Assembly: GCA_965228265.1 (NCBI GenBank)
Contig: OZ245804.1
Coordinates: 62,001-126,000, forward strand
Length of the DNA stretch: 64,000 nucleotides
Reading direction: 5' to 3'
DNA from: GCA-2732755 sp965228265
GTDB lineage: Bacteria; Planctomycetota; Phycisphaerae; Phycisphaerales; UBA1924
Part shown: piece after piece, positions 25,499-33,274 of the stretch
Layout: each line of letters opens with the position of its first letter
How positions within the stretch are numbered: the first letter of the stretch is position 1
The notes under the pieces: generated by a model
Seen by the model: only the letters and a program-made list of their open reading frames with translations
Database searches by the model: none
What the model was told of the DNA's origin: nothing
Made by a program: the position numbers and the translations under genes

Positions 25499-26505
25499 AA
25501 CGACTCGCCCTGCTCGCGCTCGCTGCCGCTCCCGCCACGGCCCAGCCCGCCCCGCCCGACTACGGCTTCAACTTCATCACGATCGGCGACGTCGGCAATC
25601 CAGGATATACAGGGCCCGATCCGGATGGACACGTATTTGAGCACGGATCGGTGGGTTATGAGTATCGGATTGCTCGGACCGAAGTGACGACGGCGCAATA
25701 CGTTGAATTTCTCAATGGCCAGATTGACGCTGGTCTCAAACCAAATCTCGCATTCGCGCCGCTCTACATGGGTGGAGGCTTTGATTTCGGGAACGGCCGG
25801 TGGGTTGTGTCGCCGGGCGGTGATCGACTGCCCATCGCGGGCGTTTCGTGGAGATCTGCGGCGATCTTCATGAACTGGCTGCACAACGGCAAGGTCAACA
25901 CGATCGAGGCGCTCTCTTCCGGAGCCTATGACGTGTCCACCTTCAACTCATCTAGCCCCTATACCGACCAATCTACGCGCAGCCCAGGTGCGAAGTACTG
26001 GATCCCGAGCCTGGATGAATGGATGAAAGCAGCGCACTACGACCCGGACCGCTACGGTCCGGGTGAGGGCGGATGGTGGAATTTCAATAACTCATCGGAC
26101 ACGATGCCCGTGCCTGGGCTGCCCGGTGAAGGCGATACGTCTGCGGGACTCCAGATTGCCGATGATCTTGCCTTCGCCATTCCGCTTGAGAGCTACCCGG
26201 AAACAACAACTCCTTGGGGTCTTCTTGACACCTCTGGCGGAGGGGGTGAGTGGACCGAGGAGTGGCTGCGTGGCGGCGCCGTGAGCCGGGTCTGGCAGGG
26301 CAACGCTGCCGGGCGAACGACATGGAACCCGCTCGACCCTTTCAGCCACAGCGCAGATGAAATCTGGAGAATCGGCGCCGAGCGACCGAACTTTCCATTC
26401 GCGTTGACGACCTTTCGCGTCGCGTCCTTGGTTCCAGCGCCTGGTGTTGGCTCGCTCCTGATCGTGTTATTCGCAACAACCAATACCCGCCGAAAACGCC
26501 GCTGA
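25495..26505 (+). CDS. Formylglycine-generating-enzyme-like secreted protein with exosortase-type C-terminal signal
   Basis: The 336-residue protein has a signal peptide (LALLALAAAPATA). It carries an FGE-sulfatase/SUMF1-like domain ('IARTEVTTAQYVEFLNG', 'PIAGVSWRSAAIFMNWL', 'YWIPSLDEWMKAAHYDP', GGGGEWTEE). Its tail consists of VPAPG, a hydrophobic stretch (SLLIVLFA) and a basic end, RRKRR. This tail has the three-part layout of PEP-CTERM-like sorting signals and fits the exosortase encoded at 31409. The catalytic cysteines of true formylglycine enzymes are not evident, so it is more likely a surface protein of that fold. From about codon 35 the DNA is less GC-rich than its neighbours. It starts in the stop of the EVE gene. 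Confidence 0.85.
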   Translation: MKRLALLALAAAPATAQPAPPDYGFNFITIGDVGNPGYTGPDPDGHVFEHGSVGYEYRIARTEVTTAQYVEFLNGQIDAGLKPNLAFAPLYMGGGFDFGNGRWVVSPGGDRLPIAGVSWRSAAIFMNWLHNGKVNTIEALSSGAYDVSTFNSSSPYTDQSTRSPGAKYWIPSLDEWMKAAHYDPDRYGPGEGGWWNFNNSSDTMPVPGLPGEGDTSAGLQIADDLAFAIPLESYPETTTPWGLLDTSGGGGEWTEEWLRGGAVSRVWQGNAAGRTTWNPLDPFSHSADEIWRIGAERPNFPFALTTFRVASLVPAPGVGSLLIVLFATTNTRRKRR

Positions 26506-26506
26506 A

Positions 26507-27331
26507 TCACTCGATCTTCAAACCCCTGAGCTCCGCGTCCATCGGTGGCGTCATGGGGTCCATCAGTTCCAGCTCCCGGCGCACAATGCTTGAGATCGCC
26601 CAGTTGCGGTACCACTTCCGGTCCGCCGGGATCACAAACCACGGCGCGTCCGGCGTCGAGCAGCGCTCGAGCATCGCCTCGTACGCGTCCATGTACTCAT
26701 CCCAACGCTTGCGCGTCTCGAGATCACCCAGGGCGAACTTCCAACCCTTCTCCGGGTCGTCGAGCCGGGCCTGCAGCCGCTCCTTCTGCTCGTCCTTTGA
26801 GATGTGCAGCATGAACTTCAGGATCCGCGTGCCCGACTGCGTCAGCAATCGCTCGAAGTCGTTGATCTGGTCGTACCGCAGACTCCACTCGCTCTCGGGG
26901 ACCAGGTTCAGCACGCGCACCACGAGCACGTCCTCGTAGTGCGAGCGGTTGAAGACGCCGATCATGCCCCGTCGCGGCACGACCTTGTGCACACGCCAGA
27001 GATAGTCGTGCGCCAGCTCCTCGTCCGTCGGCTTTTTGAAGCTCCAAACGCGCACGCCCTGCGGGTTGAGTGGCCCGAGCACCCGTCGCGTCGTGCCATC
27101 CTTGCCCGAGCAGTCCATGCCCTGCAGCACGATCAGAAGCGACTGCTTCGCCTCGGCCGCGAGCCGGTACTGGAGCTGCTGCATCACCTCGATGTTCTGT
27201 GCACGCAGCGCGTCGGCCGCCGCCCGCTCCTGCTCGTCGGGGCCCTGCAAACCGGGCGTCTTGGATGGATCGATATCCCGGAGATTGACCTTCGAACCGG
27301 GCTTGATGCAGTGCAGGGTGTACGCGTCCAT
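26507..27331 (-). CDS. ppk2: Polyphosphate kinase 2 family protein
   Basis: The 274-residue enzyme transfers phosphate between polyphosphate and nucleotides. The Walker A is 'GMDCSGKDGTTRRV', followed by PLNPQGVRVWSFKKPTDEE and the family signature 'IGVFNRSHYEDVLV'. The lid region has Arg/Lys-rich residues ('ERLQARLDDPEKGWK'). Class cannot be fixed by eye. It converges with the FGE-like gene with one base between stops. The ATG follows TAAGCT by six bases, without a ribosome-binding site. Confidence 0.93.
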   Translation of the reverse strand: MDAYTLHCIKPGSKVNLRDIDPSKTPGLQGPDEQERAAADALRAQNIEVMQQLQYRLAAEAKQSLLIVLQGMDCSGKDGTTRRVLGPLNPQGVRVWSFKKPTDEELAHDYLWRVHKVVPRRGMIGVFNRSHYEDVLVVRVLNLVPESEWSLRYDQINDFERLLTQSGTRILKFMLHISKDEQKERLQARLDDPEKGWKFALGDLETRKRWDEYMDAYEAMLERCSTPDAPWFVIPADRKWYRNWAISSIVRRELELMDPMTPPMDAELRGLKIE

Positions 27332-27337
27332 GCGCTG

Positions 27338-27343
27338 AGCTTA
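27338..27343 (-). promoter_or_regulatory. -10 box of a probable leaderless promoter
   Basis: TAAGCT on the minus strand, then CAGCGC, then the ppk2 ATG. Spacing is exactly six. Confidence 0.55.
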
Positions 27344-27345
27344 CT

Positions 27346-27708
27346 TCACCCCGCGCGATTCAGCCCCACCGACCGCAGATAGTCCGAGAGACTCCGGAAC
27401 CCTTCACGCCGGCTTGCCTCTTCGAGGAGCAGCTTCTCTTCCGCGGTCAGTCGAATGTTGACCTGCTGGTCACGCTTGCCCTCGCTCGCGCTCGTGGGCG
27501 GCGTCTGGCCTTCTTCAAGGAGTGAAGCCACAGCCGTCGCGGTGGCTTCGAGCGTCGCCGCCACGCACGCCTCGGGCGTCTCGCCGTCGGCCATCACATA
27601 AGGCATCTCGATCGTGCGTCCGAAGTAGCCCACATCCGAATCGGGCATCAGAACAATCTGATACGAACGGGCGATCGCCTCGGCCCGCTTCCTGACATCG
27701 CTCGCAAT
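27346..27708 (-). CDS. hicB: HicB-type antitoxin
   Basis: The protein has the HicB layout: a degenerate RNase H-like domain ('YQIVLMPDSDVGYFGRTIEMPYVM', then the 'GETPEACVAATLEATATAVA' helix) and a C-terminal ribbon-helix-helix-like segment ('VNIRLTAEEKLLLEEASRR', then SLSDYLRSVG). It follows hicA immediately, the usual order. The start is unresolved. The first standard start codon is the ATG at 27648, but that would remove the first strand of the domain. Only an ATT at 27708 lies between the hicA stop and the domain. I give the longer form. A non-standard start, or a frameshift from hicA, is possible. Confidence 0.75.
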   Translation of the reverse strand: MASDVRKRAEAIARSYQIVLMPDSDVGYFGRTIEMPYVMADGETPEACVAATLEATATAVASLLEEGQTPPTSASEGKRDQQVNIRLTAEEKLLLEEASRREGFRSLSDYLRSVGLNRAG

Positions 27709-27715
27709 CGGGCGA

Positions 27716-27925
27716 TCAACCGCCTTGCTGCCGCTCGACTTCGCGGATCGCGGCTTCGATTTGGCGGATGTAGACCGCTTTGACCCGCCCTTTGTGGACC
27801 GGGATGCTGAGGAGCGGCCGCCCTTCGCCTTTGAAGACGTGGTGCGACCCTTTGATACGGATGAGTTCCCAGCCATTGGACTCCAGGATGCGCTGCAGCT
27901 CCAGAAATTTCGAATCACGGGCCAT
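27716..27925 (-). CDS. hicA: HicA-type mRNA interferase toxin
   Basis: The 69-residue protein is a typical YcfA/HicA dsRBD-like toxin: 'LQRILESNGWELIRIKGSHH' with the catalytic His in KGSHH, then 'VFKGEGRPLLSIPVHKG' and 'IRQIEAAIREVERQ'. HicA cleaves mRNA and is neutralised by HicB. GGGAGGG precedes the ATG at 27925. The same frame stays open upstream, but those residues are not HicA-like. It is transcribed from the strong promoter at 28069-28097. Confidence 0.92.
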   Translation of the reverse strand: MARDSKFLELQRILESNGWELIRIKGSHHVFKGEGRPLLSIPVHKGRVKAVYIRQIEAAIREVERQQGG

Positions 27926-27992
27926 CGCCCTGCCCTCCCATCGGTCCCCGCTGATCGAGGAGATAGCAAAAACACAGCGATTCCATCGCCAT
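27915..27992 (-). CDS. Possible 25-codon leader peptide ahead of hicA
   Basis: An ATG at 27992 follows the strong ribosome-binding sequence GAGGAGAGAAGGGAC. It opens a 25-codon frame (MAMESLCFCYLL..., TGA stop at 27917-27915) whose end overlaps the hicA start by 11 bases. Translating ribosomes would terminate on the hicA start, so it could couple or limit toxin synthesis. Only position and ribosome-binding site support it. Confidence 0.3.
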   Translation of the reverse strand: MAMESLCFCYLLDQRGPMGGQGDGP

Positions 27993-28068
27993 GTCCCTTC
28001 TCTCCTCTCAGCGGGCAAGGATGGGAGGTTCACGCCGCCTCATCAATTGCACCCTGCTCTCAACTATG

Positions 28069-28097
28069 TGTATATCACACGCTATGCGTGATGTCAA
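28069..28097 (-). promoter_or_regulatory. Consensus promoter of hicAB with internal palindrome
   Basis: On the minus strand, TTGACA (28097-28092), a 17-bp spacer and TATACA (28074-28069) form the best sigma-70-type promoter in the window. The spacer contains the inverted repeat CACGC-ATA-GCGTG, a likely operator. HicB antitoxins are known to repress their own promoters through the C-terminal DNA-binding domain. Confidence 0.85.
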
Positions 28098-28110
28098 CGG
28101 GTTCGCTGAC

Positions 28111-29241
28111 TCAGGATCCAGATTTCTGCCCCTGCCGCGCTTTGCGCTCCGCCTCGATCGTGCTCAGGATGTCCGCCTGGTGATCCGCGTGGTAGCTCGA
28201 ACGCACCATCGGCCCCGACTCCACAACCTTCAGCCCACGCTTGAGGCCCTCTTCGTGGTACATCTCGAATGTTTCTGGCGTGACCCAGCGGTCGATCGGC
28301 AGGTGATTCCGCGTCGGCTGGAGGTACTGCCCGATTGTCAGGATGTCGCACGGGTCGCCCGGGTTCGGGCCGTTGTGCTTGCTCGTCTGCTCGACGAGCT
28401 CGTCCATCATGTCGAGGACTTCCGAGTCCTTCTCACCGATGCCCACCATGATGCCCGTCTTGGCGACGCCGCCCTGCTCCTTCACACGGCGTAGCAGCTC
28501 GATCGAGCGATCAAACTTCGCGCTTGGGCGCACAGCCGGGTACATCCGCTTCACCGTTTCGATGTTGTGGTTGATGATGTGCGGCTTCGCATCGATCACC
28601 ATCTGCAGCGCGCCCGCGTCACCCATGAAGTCGGGGATCAGCACCTCGATCGACATCGTCGGGCAGGCTTCCTTGGCGCGGATGATCGTCTCCGCCCAGA
28701 TCCCCGCCCCACCATCGGGCAGCTCGTCCCGGTTCACACTCGTGACCACGACGTGCTTGAGGCCCATCAGCGCCAAACTCTCGGCGACGCGCCGCGGCTC
28801 GTCCTTGTCCAGCACCGGGGGCTTGCCCGTCTTCACGTTGCAGAACCCGCACGCGCGCGTGCAGGTGTCGCCAAGGATCATGATCGTCGCCACGCCCCGG
28901 GCCCAGCACTCGCCCATGTTGGGGCAGCCGGCTTCTTCGCAGACCGTGAAGAGTTTGTGCTCGTGCAGGATGTCCTTGAGCCGGTCGTAGCCCGCCCCGC
29001 CCGGGAGTTTGGCCTTGAGCCACTTGGGCTTGCGCTTGGTCGAGAGCTGGTGTGGCTGCTCGTCGGCGTTATTGAGCACCATGCCCGTCAGGCTGACGAC
29101 GGGTTTGGACGCCCTCTTCATGGGGTCGCCGCCCAGAGGCCTCGGATGGCGGGCCAGCGTGCGTTCGAGCGAGCTCGATCGCCTCGGGGCCTCGTTCGAG
29201 GCGGGTGCCAGAGCGGGTTCACCGGCTGGTTGGTCGATCAT
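28111..29241 (-). CDS. lipA: Lipoyl synthase
   Basis: The 376-residue radical SAM enzyme inserts sulfur into protein-bound octanoyl groups. Both clusters' ligands are seen: the auxiliary cluster motif 'CEEAGCPNMGEC' and the radical SAM motif CTRACGFC. Later signatures 'NHNIETVKRMYPAVRP' and 'GIMVGIGEKDSEV' are typical. The N-terminus has an extra Pro/Ala/Ser-rich stretch of about 40 residues before the conserved part. Start choice rests on TAGAGT six bases before the ATG at 29241. An internal ATG near residue 41 (MKRASKP) is an alternative start. Confidence 0.95.
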   Translation of the reverse strand: MIDQPAGEPALAPASNEAPRRSSSLERTLARHPRPLGGDPMKRASKPVVSLTGMVLNNADEQPHQLSTKRKPKWLKAKLPGGAGYDRLKDILHEHKLFTVCEEAGCPNMGECWARGVATIMILGDTCTRACGFCNVKTGKPPVLDKDEPRRVAESLALMGLKHVVVTSVNRDELPDGGAGIWAETIIRAKEACPTMSIEVLIPDFMGDAGALQMVIDAKPHIINHNIETVKRMYPAVRPSAKFDRSIELLRRVKEQGGVAKTGIMVGIGEKDSEVLDMMDELVEQTSKHNGPNPGDPCDILTIGQYLQPTRNHLPIDRWVTPETFEMYHEEGLKRGLKVVESGPMVRSSYHADHQADILSTIEAERKARQGQKSGS

Positions 29242-29247
29242 CAGACA

Positions 29248-29253
29248 ACTCTA
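29248..29253 (-). promoter_or_regulatory. -10 box of a probable leaderless promoter
   Basis: TAGAGT on the minus strand, then TGTCTG, then the lipA ATG. Spacing is exactly six. Confidence 0.55.
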
Positions 29254-29537
29254 GTCGGCCATCACGAGCGGGCCGAGAGAGGCCCGATCCCTAAATGACA
29301 GGGCGCATCTCCGGCGCTCCCGCCTGTTTGGAGCCGAGTTTGTGCCTTTGACACACGTTGGCAGGGGCACCGGTCGATAAAAACCATGACCCAAGACCGT
29401 GGGCGCGGTGCCGGCTGGCCCGCTAGACTCGCTGCCCAGGGCCGATAGGTCCGATAGAGTGTGCATCTCGCCAACGGATGGCGGGTGACTGAGAGATTTC
29501 GAGCCCGGATGCCACAGACATGACCAACGACGTGACC

Positions 29538-31058
29538 ATGAAACGCGCCTTCCGGCGCTTCCTCCCGGCCGCAACACTCACTGCCTGCCTGACGATTGGC
29601 GGAATCGCCTCCGTCGGCTGCGAGGTCGACTCCTATCTGGACCCCTCGACCACGGGTTACTGGGAGCACACCCCCACCACGATGCCGATCCTTCGCAGGA
29701 TCGCTGCCATCGAGCCCGACGACTCCGAGTTCGTCCAGATCACCGACGTCCGACCCGAGGACCTCAGGCCCCTCATCACCGACTACAGGCTTGTCCCCGG
29801 CGACACGCTCGTCGTCACCATCTTCGACTACCCCGCCCAGTCCGTGAACACGCCCTTCGAGGTCCGCGTCGAGAACAACGGCCTCATTGACCTGCTCAAC
29901 ATCGGCAAGTTCTTCGTCCTCGGCGCGACCAGCGACGAAGTGAAGCGGATCGTCTCCGACGGCTTGATCGCACAGGACCTCATCCGCCGACCGCAGGTGG
30001 GCGTCAACATCATCGGCCGGAGCCAGCAGCAGTACAGCGTCATCGGTGCCGTCCGGGCGCCCGGGCCGTACTTCATCCCCGAGCCCTCCTACCGCCTGCT
30101 CGACGCGCTGGCCGCGGCCGGTGGCATGGTCGACGAGAGCACCGCGGAACTCTTTGTCATCCGCCAGGTCGCCCTCAACGACGAATACTCCGACGTCGGC
30201 GCTCCCGCCGGCGCACGCACGATCAACCCCGATACGGGCGAGACGGGCAACGCCCCGCAGAACACCGACCGCCTGATCGATCTCATCGACGAGCTCAGCC
30301 AGCCCGCCGACGAGAACCCCTCGATCGTCTCCTCCTCGCGCACACGCGCCCGCTCGGTCTACCAGCCCGAGAACCGCGAGCCCGAGGTCGATCTGGTCGA
30401 CGGCTCCGGCGTTCAGGAGCAGCCCGACGGCGAACGCCTGAGCCCCTTCGACACCACCGCCAGCCAGTGGATCTTCATCGATGGGCGTTGGGTGCAGATC
30501 AAGGACACGCCGAACCTGGCGGGCACGCTCCGCGAACGGGCCGACGAGGCGCTCGAAGCCGAGAACCTCGTGACCCAGCGGATCATCTCGATCCCCGCCG
30601 ACCGCCTGATGCAGGGCGACGCCCGGTACAACATCGTCGTCCGTCCGGGCGACATTCTCCGCGTGCCCTCGCCGGGCAGCGGCACGATCTACCTGAGCGG
30701 TCAGGTCGCCCGGGGCGGCGCGTTCGAGTACAACCCGCAGCTGACGCTGAGCCGACTCTTCGCCGCCGCCGGCGGACTGGGCGGGCTGGCGATCCCCGAG
30801 CGTGTGGACATCACCCGCATGGTCGGCACCGACCGCCAGGCCACGATCCGCGTCAACTACCGCGCCATCGCCAACAACAGCGAGCCCGACATCTTCCTGA
30901 AGCCCAATGACCACATCAATGTGGGCACCAACTTCTGGGCCTACCCCCTGGCGGTTGTCCGTGGCGGGTTCCGGGCCTCCTACGGCTTCGGATTCCTGCT
31001 TGACCGGAACTTCGGCAGCGACGTCTTCGGCGCACCGCCCACAGACCGCGGCTTCTAA
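29538..31058 (+). CDS. Polysaccharide export outer-membrane lipoprotein (Wza-like)
   Basis: The 506-residue protein has a signal with a possible lipobox (SVGC, Cys near residue 28). A polysaccharide export domain follows ('YRLVPGDTLVVTIFDYP', then 'VENNGLIDLLNIGKFFV'). The first SLBB-type domain is at 'YSVIGAVRAPGPYFI', and a second is near the end ('GTIYLSGQVARGGAFEY'). A disordered Pro/Glu-rich linker of about 120 residues separates the SLBB domains. It would form the outer-membrane pore for the exopolysaccharide made by this locus. The ATG at 29538 gives a proper Lys/Arg n-region. An ATG at 29520 is possible. A terminator follows. Confidence 0.9.
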   Translation: MKRAFRRFLPAATLTACLTIGGIASVGCEVDSYLDPSTTGYWEHTPTTMPILRRIAAIEPDDSEFVQITDVRPEDLRPLITDYRLVPGDTLVVTIFDYPAQSVNTPFEVRVENNGLIDLLNIGKFFVLGATSDEVKRIVSDGLIAQDLIRRPQVGVNIIGRSQQQYSVIGAVRAPGPYFIPEPSYRLLDALAAAGGMVDESTAELFVIRQVALNDEYSDVGAPAGARTINPDTGETGNAPQNTDRLIDLIDELSQPADENPSIVSSSRTRARSVYQPENREPEVDLVDGSGVQEQPDGERLSPFDTTASQWIFIDGRWVQIKDTPNLAGTLRERADEALEAENLVTQRIISIPADRLMQGDARYNIVVRPGDILRVPSPGSGTIYLSGQVARGGAFEYNPQLTLSRLFAAAGGLGGLAIPERVDITRMVGTDRQATIRVNYRAIANNSEPDIFLKPNDHINVGTNFWAYPLAVVRGGFRASYGFGFLLDRNFGSDVFGAPPTDRGF

Positions 31059-31091
31059 TCCCTCAATCCCACATCCCGTTTCCGCATCCCC

Positions 31092-31133
31092 CAGCCCGAG
31101 GGGCCTATTCCAAGGCCCCTCGGGCTGTCTTCT
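31092..31133 (+). terminator. Terminator after the export gene
   Basis: A perfect 14-bp stem (31092-31105 with 31114-31127) and an eight-base loop are followed by TCTTCTT. It separates the export gene from the exosortase. Confidence 0.8.
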
Positions 31134-31408
31134 TGGCCTCGGGGTGATAACAATCCAACGGAGTGGGTCCGGGATATGGATCTCCGGGATCCGAGTGAAC
31201 CGTGGTTCGGGCATGGACGTAACACCGATCCCGCAGGGCTCTTCGTGGGCGATCTGGTGCCTTGGCAGAGGGAAAAACTCTCCGCCGGAAACACAACCGG
31301 ACGTGACGAGACACGTGCTGCGGGCCGATCAACGGGTACAGCAAACGGGGTTGCATTGCCCCCAAATCAGGTGACGAGGCGCCGCGGGCGTCCCGGAGTG
31401 AGTCCGTC
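31134..31408 (+). other. Untranslated leader of the exosortase gene with serial hairpins
   Basis: I see no gene in this stretch. Three short stem-loops follow each other at 31267-31281 (AGAG/CTCT), 31285-31300 (CCGG/CCGG, loop AAACACAA) and 31301-31316 (ACGTG/CACGT, loop ACGAGA). This could be a structured 5' leader. It does not match a riboswitch consensus I know. Confidence 0.35.
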
Positions 31409-33244
31409 ATGTCCACGGTCAGCACGAAGAGAGGGATCACGTCGCAGGACGTCGCCTCGCGCGCGCAGGACACCTGGAACTCGCCGACCAACCTCATCCT
31501 GATCTCGCTGATCTGTCTCTCGATGGGCGGCCTCTTTTACCGCTGGTTTCTGAAGCAATCCGAATTCAGCTCACGCCAGCTCGAGGACTGGGGCCACGCC
31601 TTCTTTGTTCCCGTGATCGCGGGCTACCTGATCTGGCAGCGACGTCAGCAGATCGCCGAGGCCCATCAGCGGGTCTTCCTCCCGGGCCTGCTCGCTGTCG
31701 GCACAGGCATCCTGGGCTACCTCACCTTCTCGATCGGCCCGATCCCGGGCGTGCACATGGGGCAGGGGCTGTTTGTCATCCTCACGATGTGGGGCTCGGC
31801 GCTCGTGCTCTTTGGCCCGGCGGTCGCACGCTGGCTCGTGCTGCCCGCCGCGTACCTCGTCTTCATGATCACCGTCTCCGAGGGCGTGATGCTCCGCATC
31901 ACCTGGCCCTTGCAGCTCCTGGCCAGCGACGGCGCACACATCATCCTCAGCCTCATCGGCATGGTGTTCGGCTTCACCGTCGATGTCGATGGCAACGTCC
32001 TGACCGTCATCTCGAGCTCAGGCGTCGAGCACCCGCTCAACGTCGCCGAGGCGTGCAGCGGCATGCGAATGGTCGTCGCGTTCATCGCGCTTGCCGGCGC
32101 CGTTGCACTGCTCTCGACACGCGAATGGTGGAAACGCATCACCCTCATGATGCTCAGCATCCCCGTCGCGCTGCTCATGAACGTCACGCGCGTGGCGATC
32201 CTGGGGCTGGCCACACTGGGCGACAGCGACCTGGCCGCGGGCGAGGCGCACACGCTCATCGGGACGCTGCTGCTGATCCCGGGCCTTGGCCTCTTCCTGG
32301 CCGTCGGCTGGGCGCTCGAGAAAATCGCCCCCACCATCAAGGAACCCAAGCCCAAGGGCGAGGGCCCGAAGCTCCGGCTCAGACTTGCCAAACCCGTCAC
32401 GGGCGTGCTGCTCGTGATCCTCTTCGGCTCGGCGATCGGCATGGGCTGGGCGATCAACTACTACAAGATCCACCTCAACAAGCTCCCCATCTACGCCCCG
32501 GGCAACCGCGTGGTCTCCAGCATCCCGCGCGAGACGGATTCGTGGGTGCAGGTCGGCGCTGATCAGATCGTCTCGGCCGAGGTGCTCGAGGAGCTTGGCA
32601 CCTCCAACTACGTGACGCGCGTGTTCATGGAGAAGAACCCGCCAGAGGGCATGCAGCCCCGGATCATCGAGTTCCACGCCGCGTACTACACCGACCAGAT
32701 CGACACCGTCCCCCACGTGCCGGAGCGCTGCTTCGTCGGCGCGGGCATCACCCAGTCGGGCGAGAGCACGCCCCTGCCCTTCGAGCTGGACCAGACCGGG
32801 TGGATTCTCGATCAGGAGGCCTCGACCGAGAACCGCCCGATCTACACCGCCAGCACGAGCCGGCGCTGGTCGGACACCCGCGGCAAACGCGTCCGGCTGC
32901 CCCAGAACATCGAGAACGTCCGGGTCCGCACGAGCAAGTACCTGAGCCAGGGCGGCAAGGAGCTGTTCGCGGGCTACTTCTTCGTCGCCAACGGCGGGGT
33001 CGCCGCCAGCGCCGAGGAGGTCCGGTTCCTCGCATTCGATCTCCGAAACGATTACGCCTTTTATCTGAAAGTTCAGTTCAACTCACAGTCCGTCTCCAGC
33101 TACGACGAGTTCGCTGCCGTATCGTCCAGCCTGCTGAGCGAGCTGCTGCCTGATCTGATGCTGTGTGTCCCGGACTGGGTCGAGGTCCAGAACGGACGCT
33201 ACCCGACCGACCGCCAGGCGAGCCAGAGCACTTCGGGCGATTGA
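31409..33244 (+). CDS. Exosortase fused to an EpsI-like domain
   Basis: The 611-residue protein has an N-terminal multipass exosortase/archaeosortase module (about eight helices, residues 30-345). The proposed catalytic residues are Cys216 (EACSGMR), Arg261 (NVTR) and His281 (AHT). After a final helix near 332-350, the C-terminal part (about 365-611) resembles the EpsI/DUF3485 domain ('SSIPRETDSWVQVG', 'RIIEFHAAYYTDQ', 'HVPERCFVGAGI'). Exosortases process proteins with PEP-CTERM-like tails at the inner membrane, and their genes sit in exopolysaccharide loci as here. A possible substrate is the VPAPG-tailed protein at 25495. The next gene starts 30 bp downstream. Confidence 0.92.
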   Translation: MSTVSTKRGITSQDVASRAQDTWNSPTNLILISLICLSMGGLFYRWFLKQSEFSSRQLEDWGHAFFVPVIAGYLIWQRRQQIAEAHQRVFLPGLLAVGTGILGYLTFSIGPIPGVHMGQGLFVILTMWGSALVLFGPAVARWLVLPAAYLVFMITVSEGVMLRITWPLQLLASDGAHIILSLIGMVFGFTVDVDGNVLTVISSSGVEHPLNVAEACSGMRMVVAFIALAGAVALLSTREWWKRITLMMLSIPVALLMNVTRVAILGLATLGDSDLAAGEAHTLIGTLLLIPGLGLFLAVGWALEKIAPTIKEPKPKGEGPKLRLRLAKPVTGVLLVILFGSAIGMGWAINYYKIHLNKLPIYAPGNRVVSSIPRETDSWVQVGADQIVSAEVLEELGTSNYVTRVFMEKNPPEGMQPRIIEFHAAYYTDQIDTVPHVPERCFVGAGITQSGESTPLPFELDQTGWILDQEASTENRPIYTASTSRRWSDTRGKRVRLPQNIENVRVRTSKYLSQGGKELFAGYFFVANGGVAASAEEVRFLAFDLRNDYAFYLKVQFNSQSVSSYDEFAAVSSSLLSELLPDLMLCVPDWVEVQNGRYPTDRQASQSTSGD

Positions 33245-33274
33245 CGCCCTGGATTTGGAAAGGACCGACCGAAC

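Noticed and set aside
27346..27975. Single long protein combining a Ser/Lys-rich head with HicB
   Set aside because: The head is the out-of-frame reading of hicA and has no family character.
31134..31408. Known riboswitch (cyclic-di-GMP or cobalamin type)
   Set aside because: Conserved motifs of those classes are not present. Only generic hairpins are seen.
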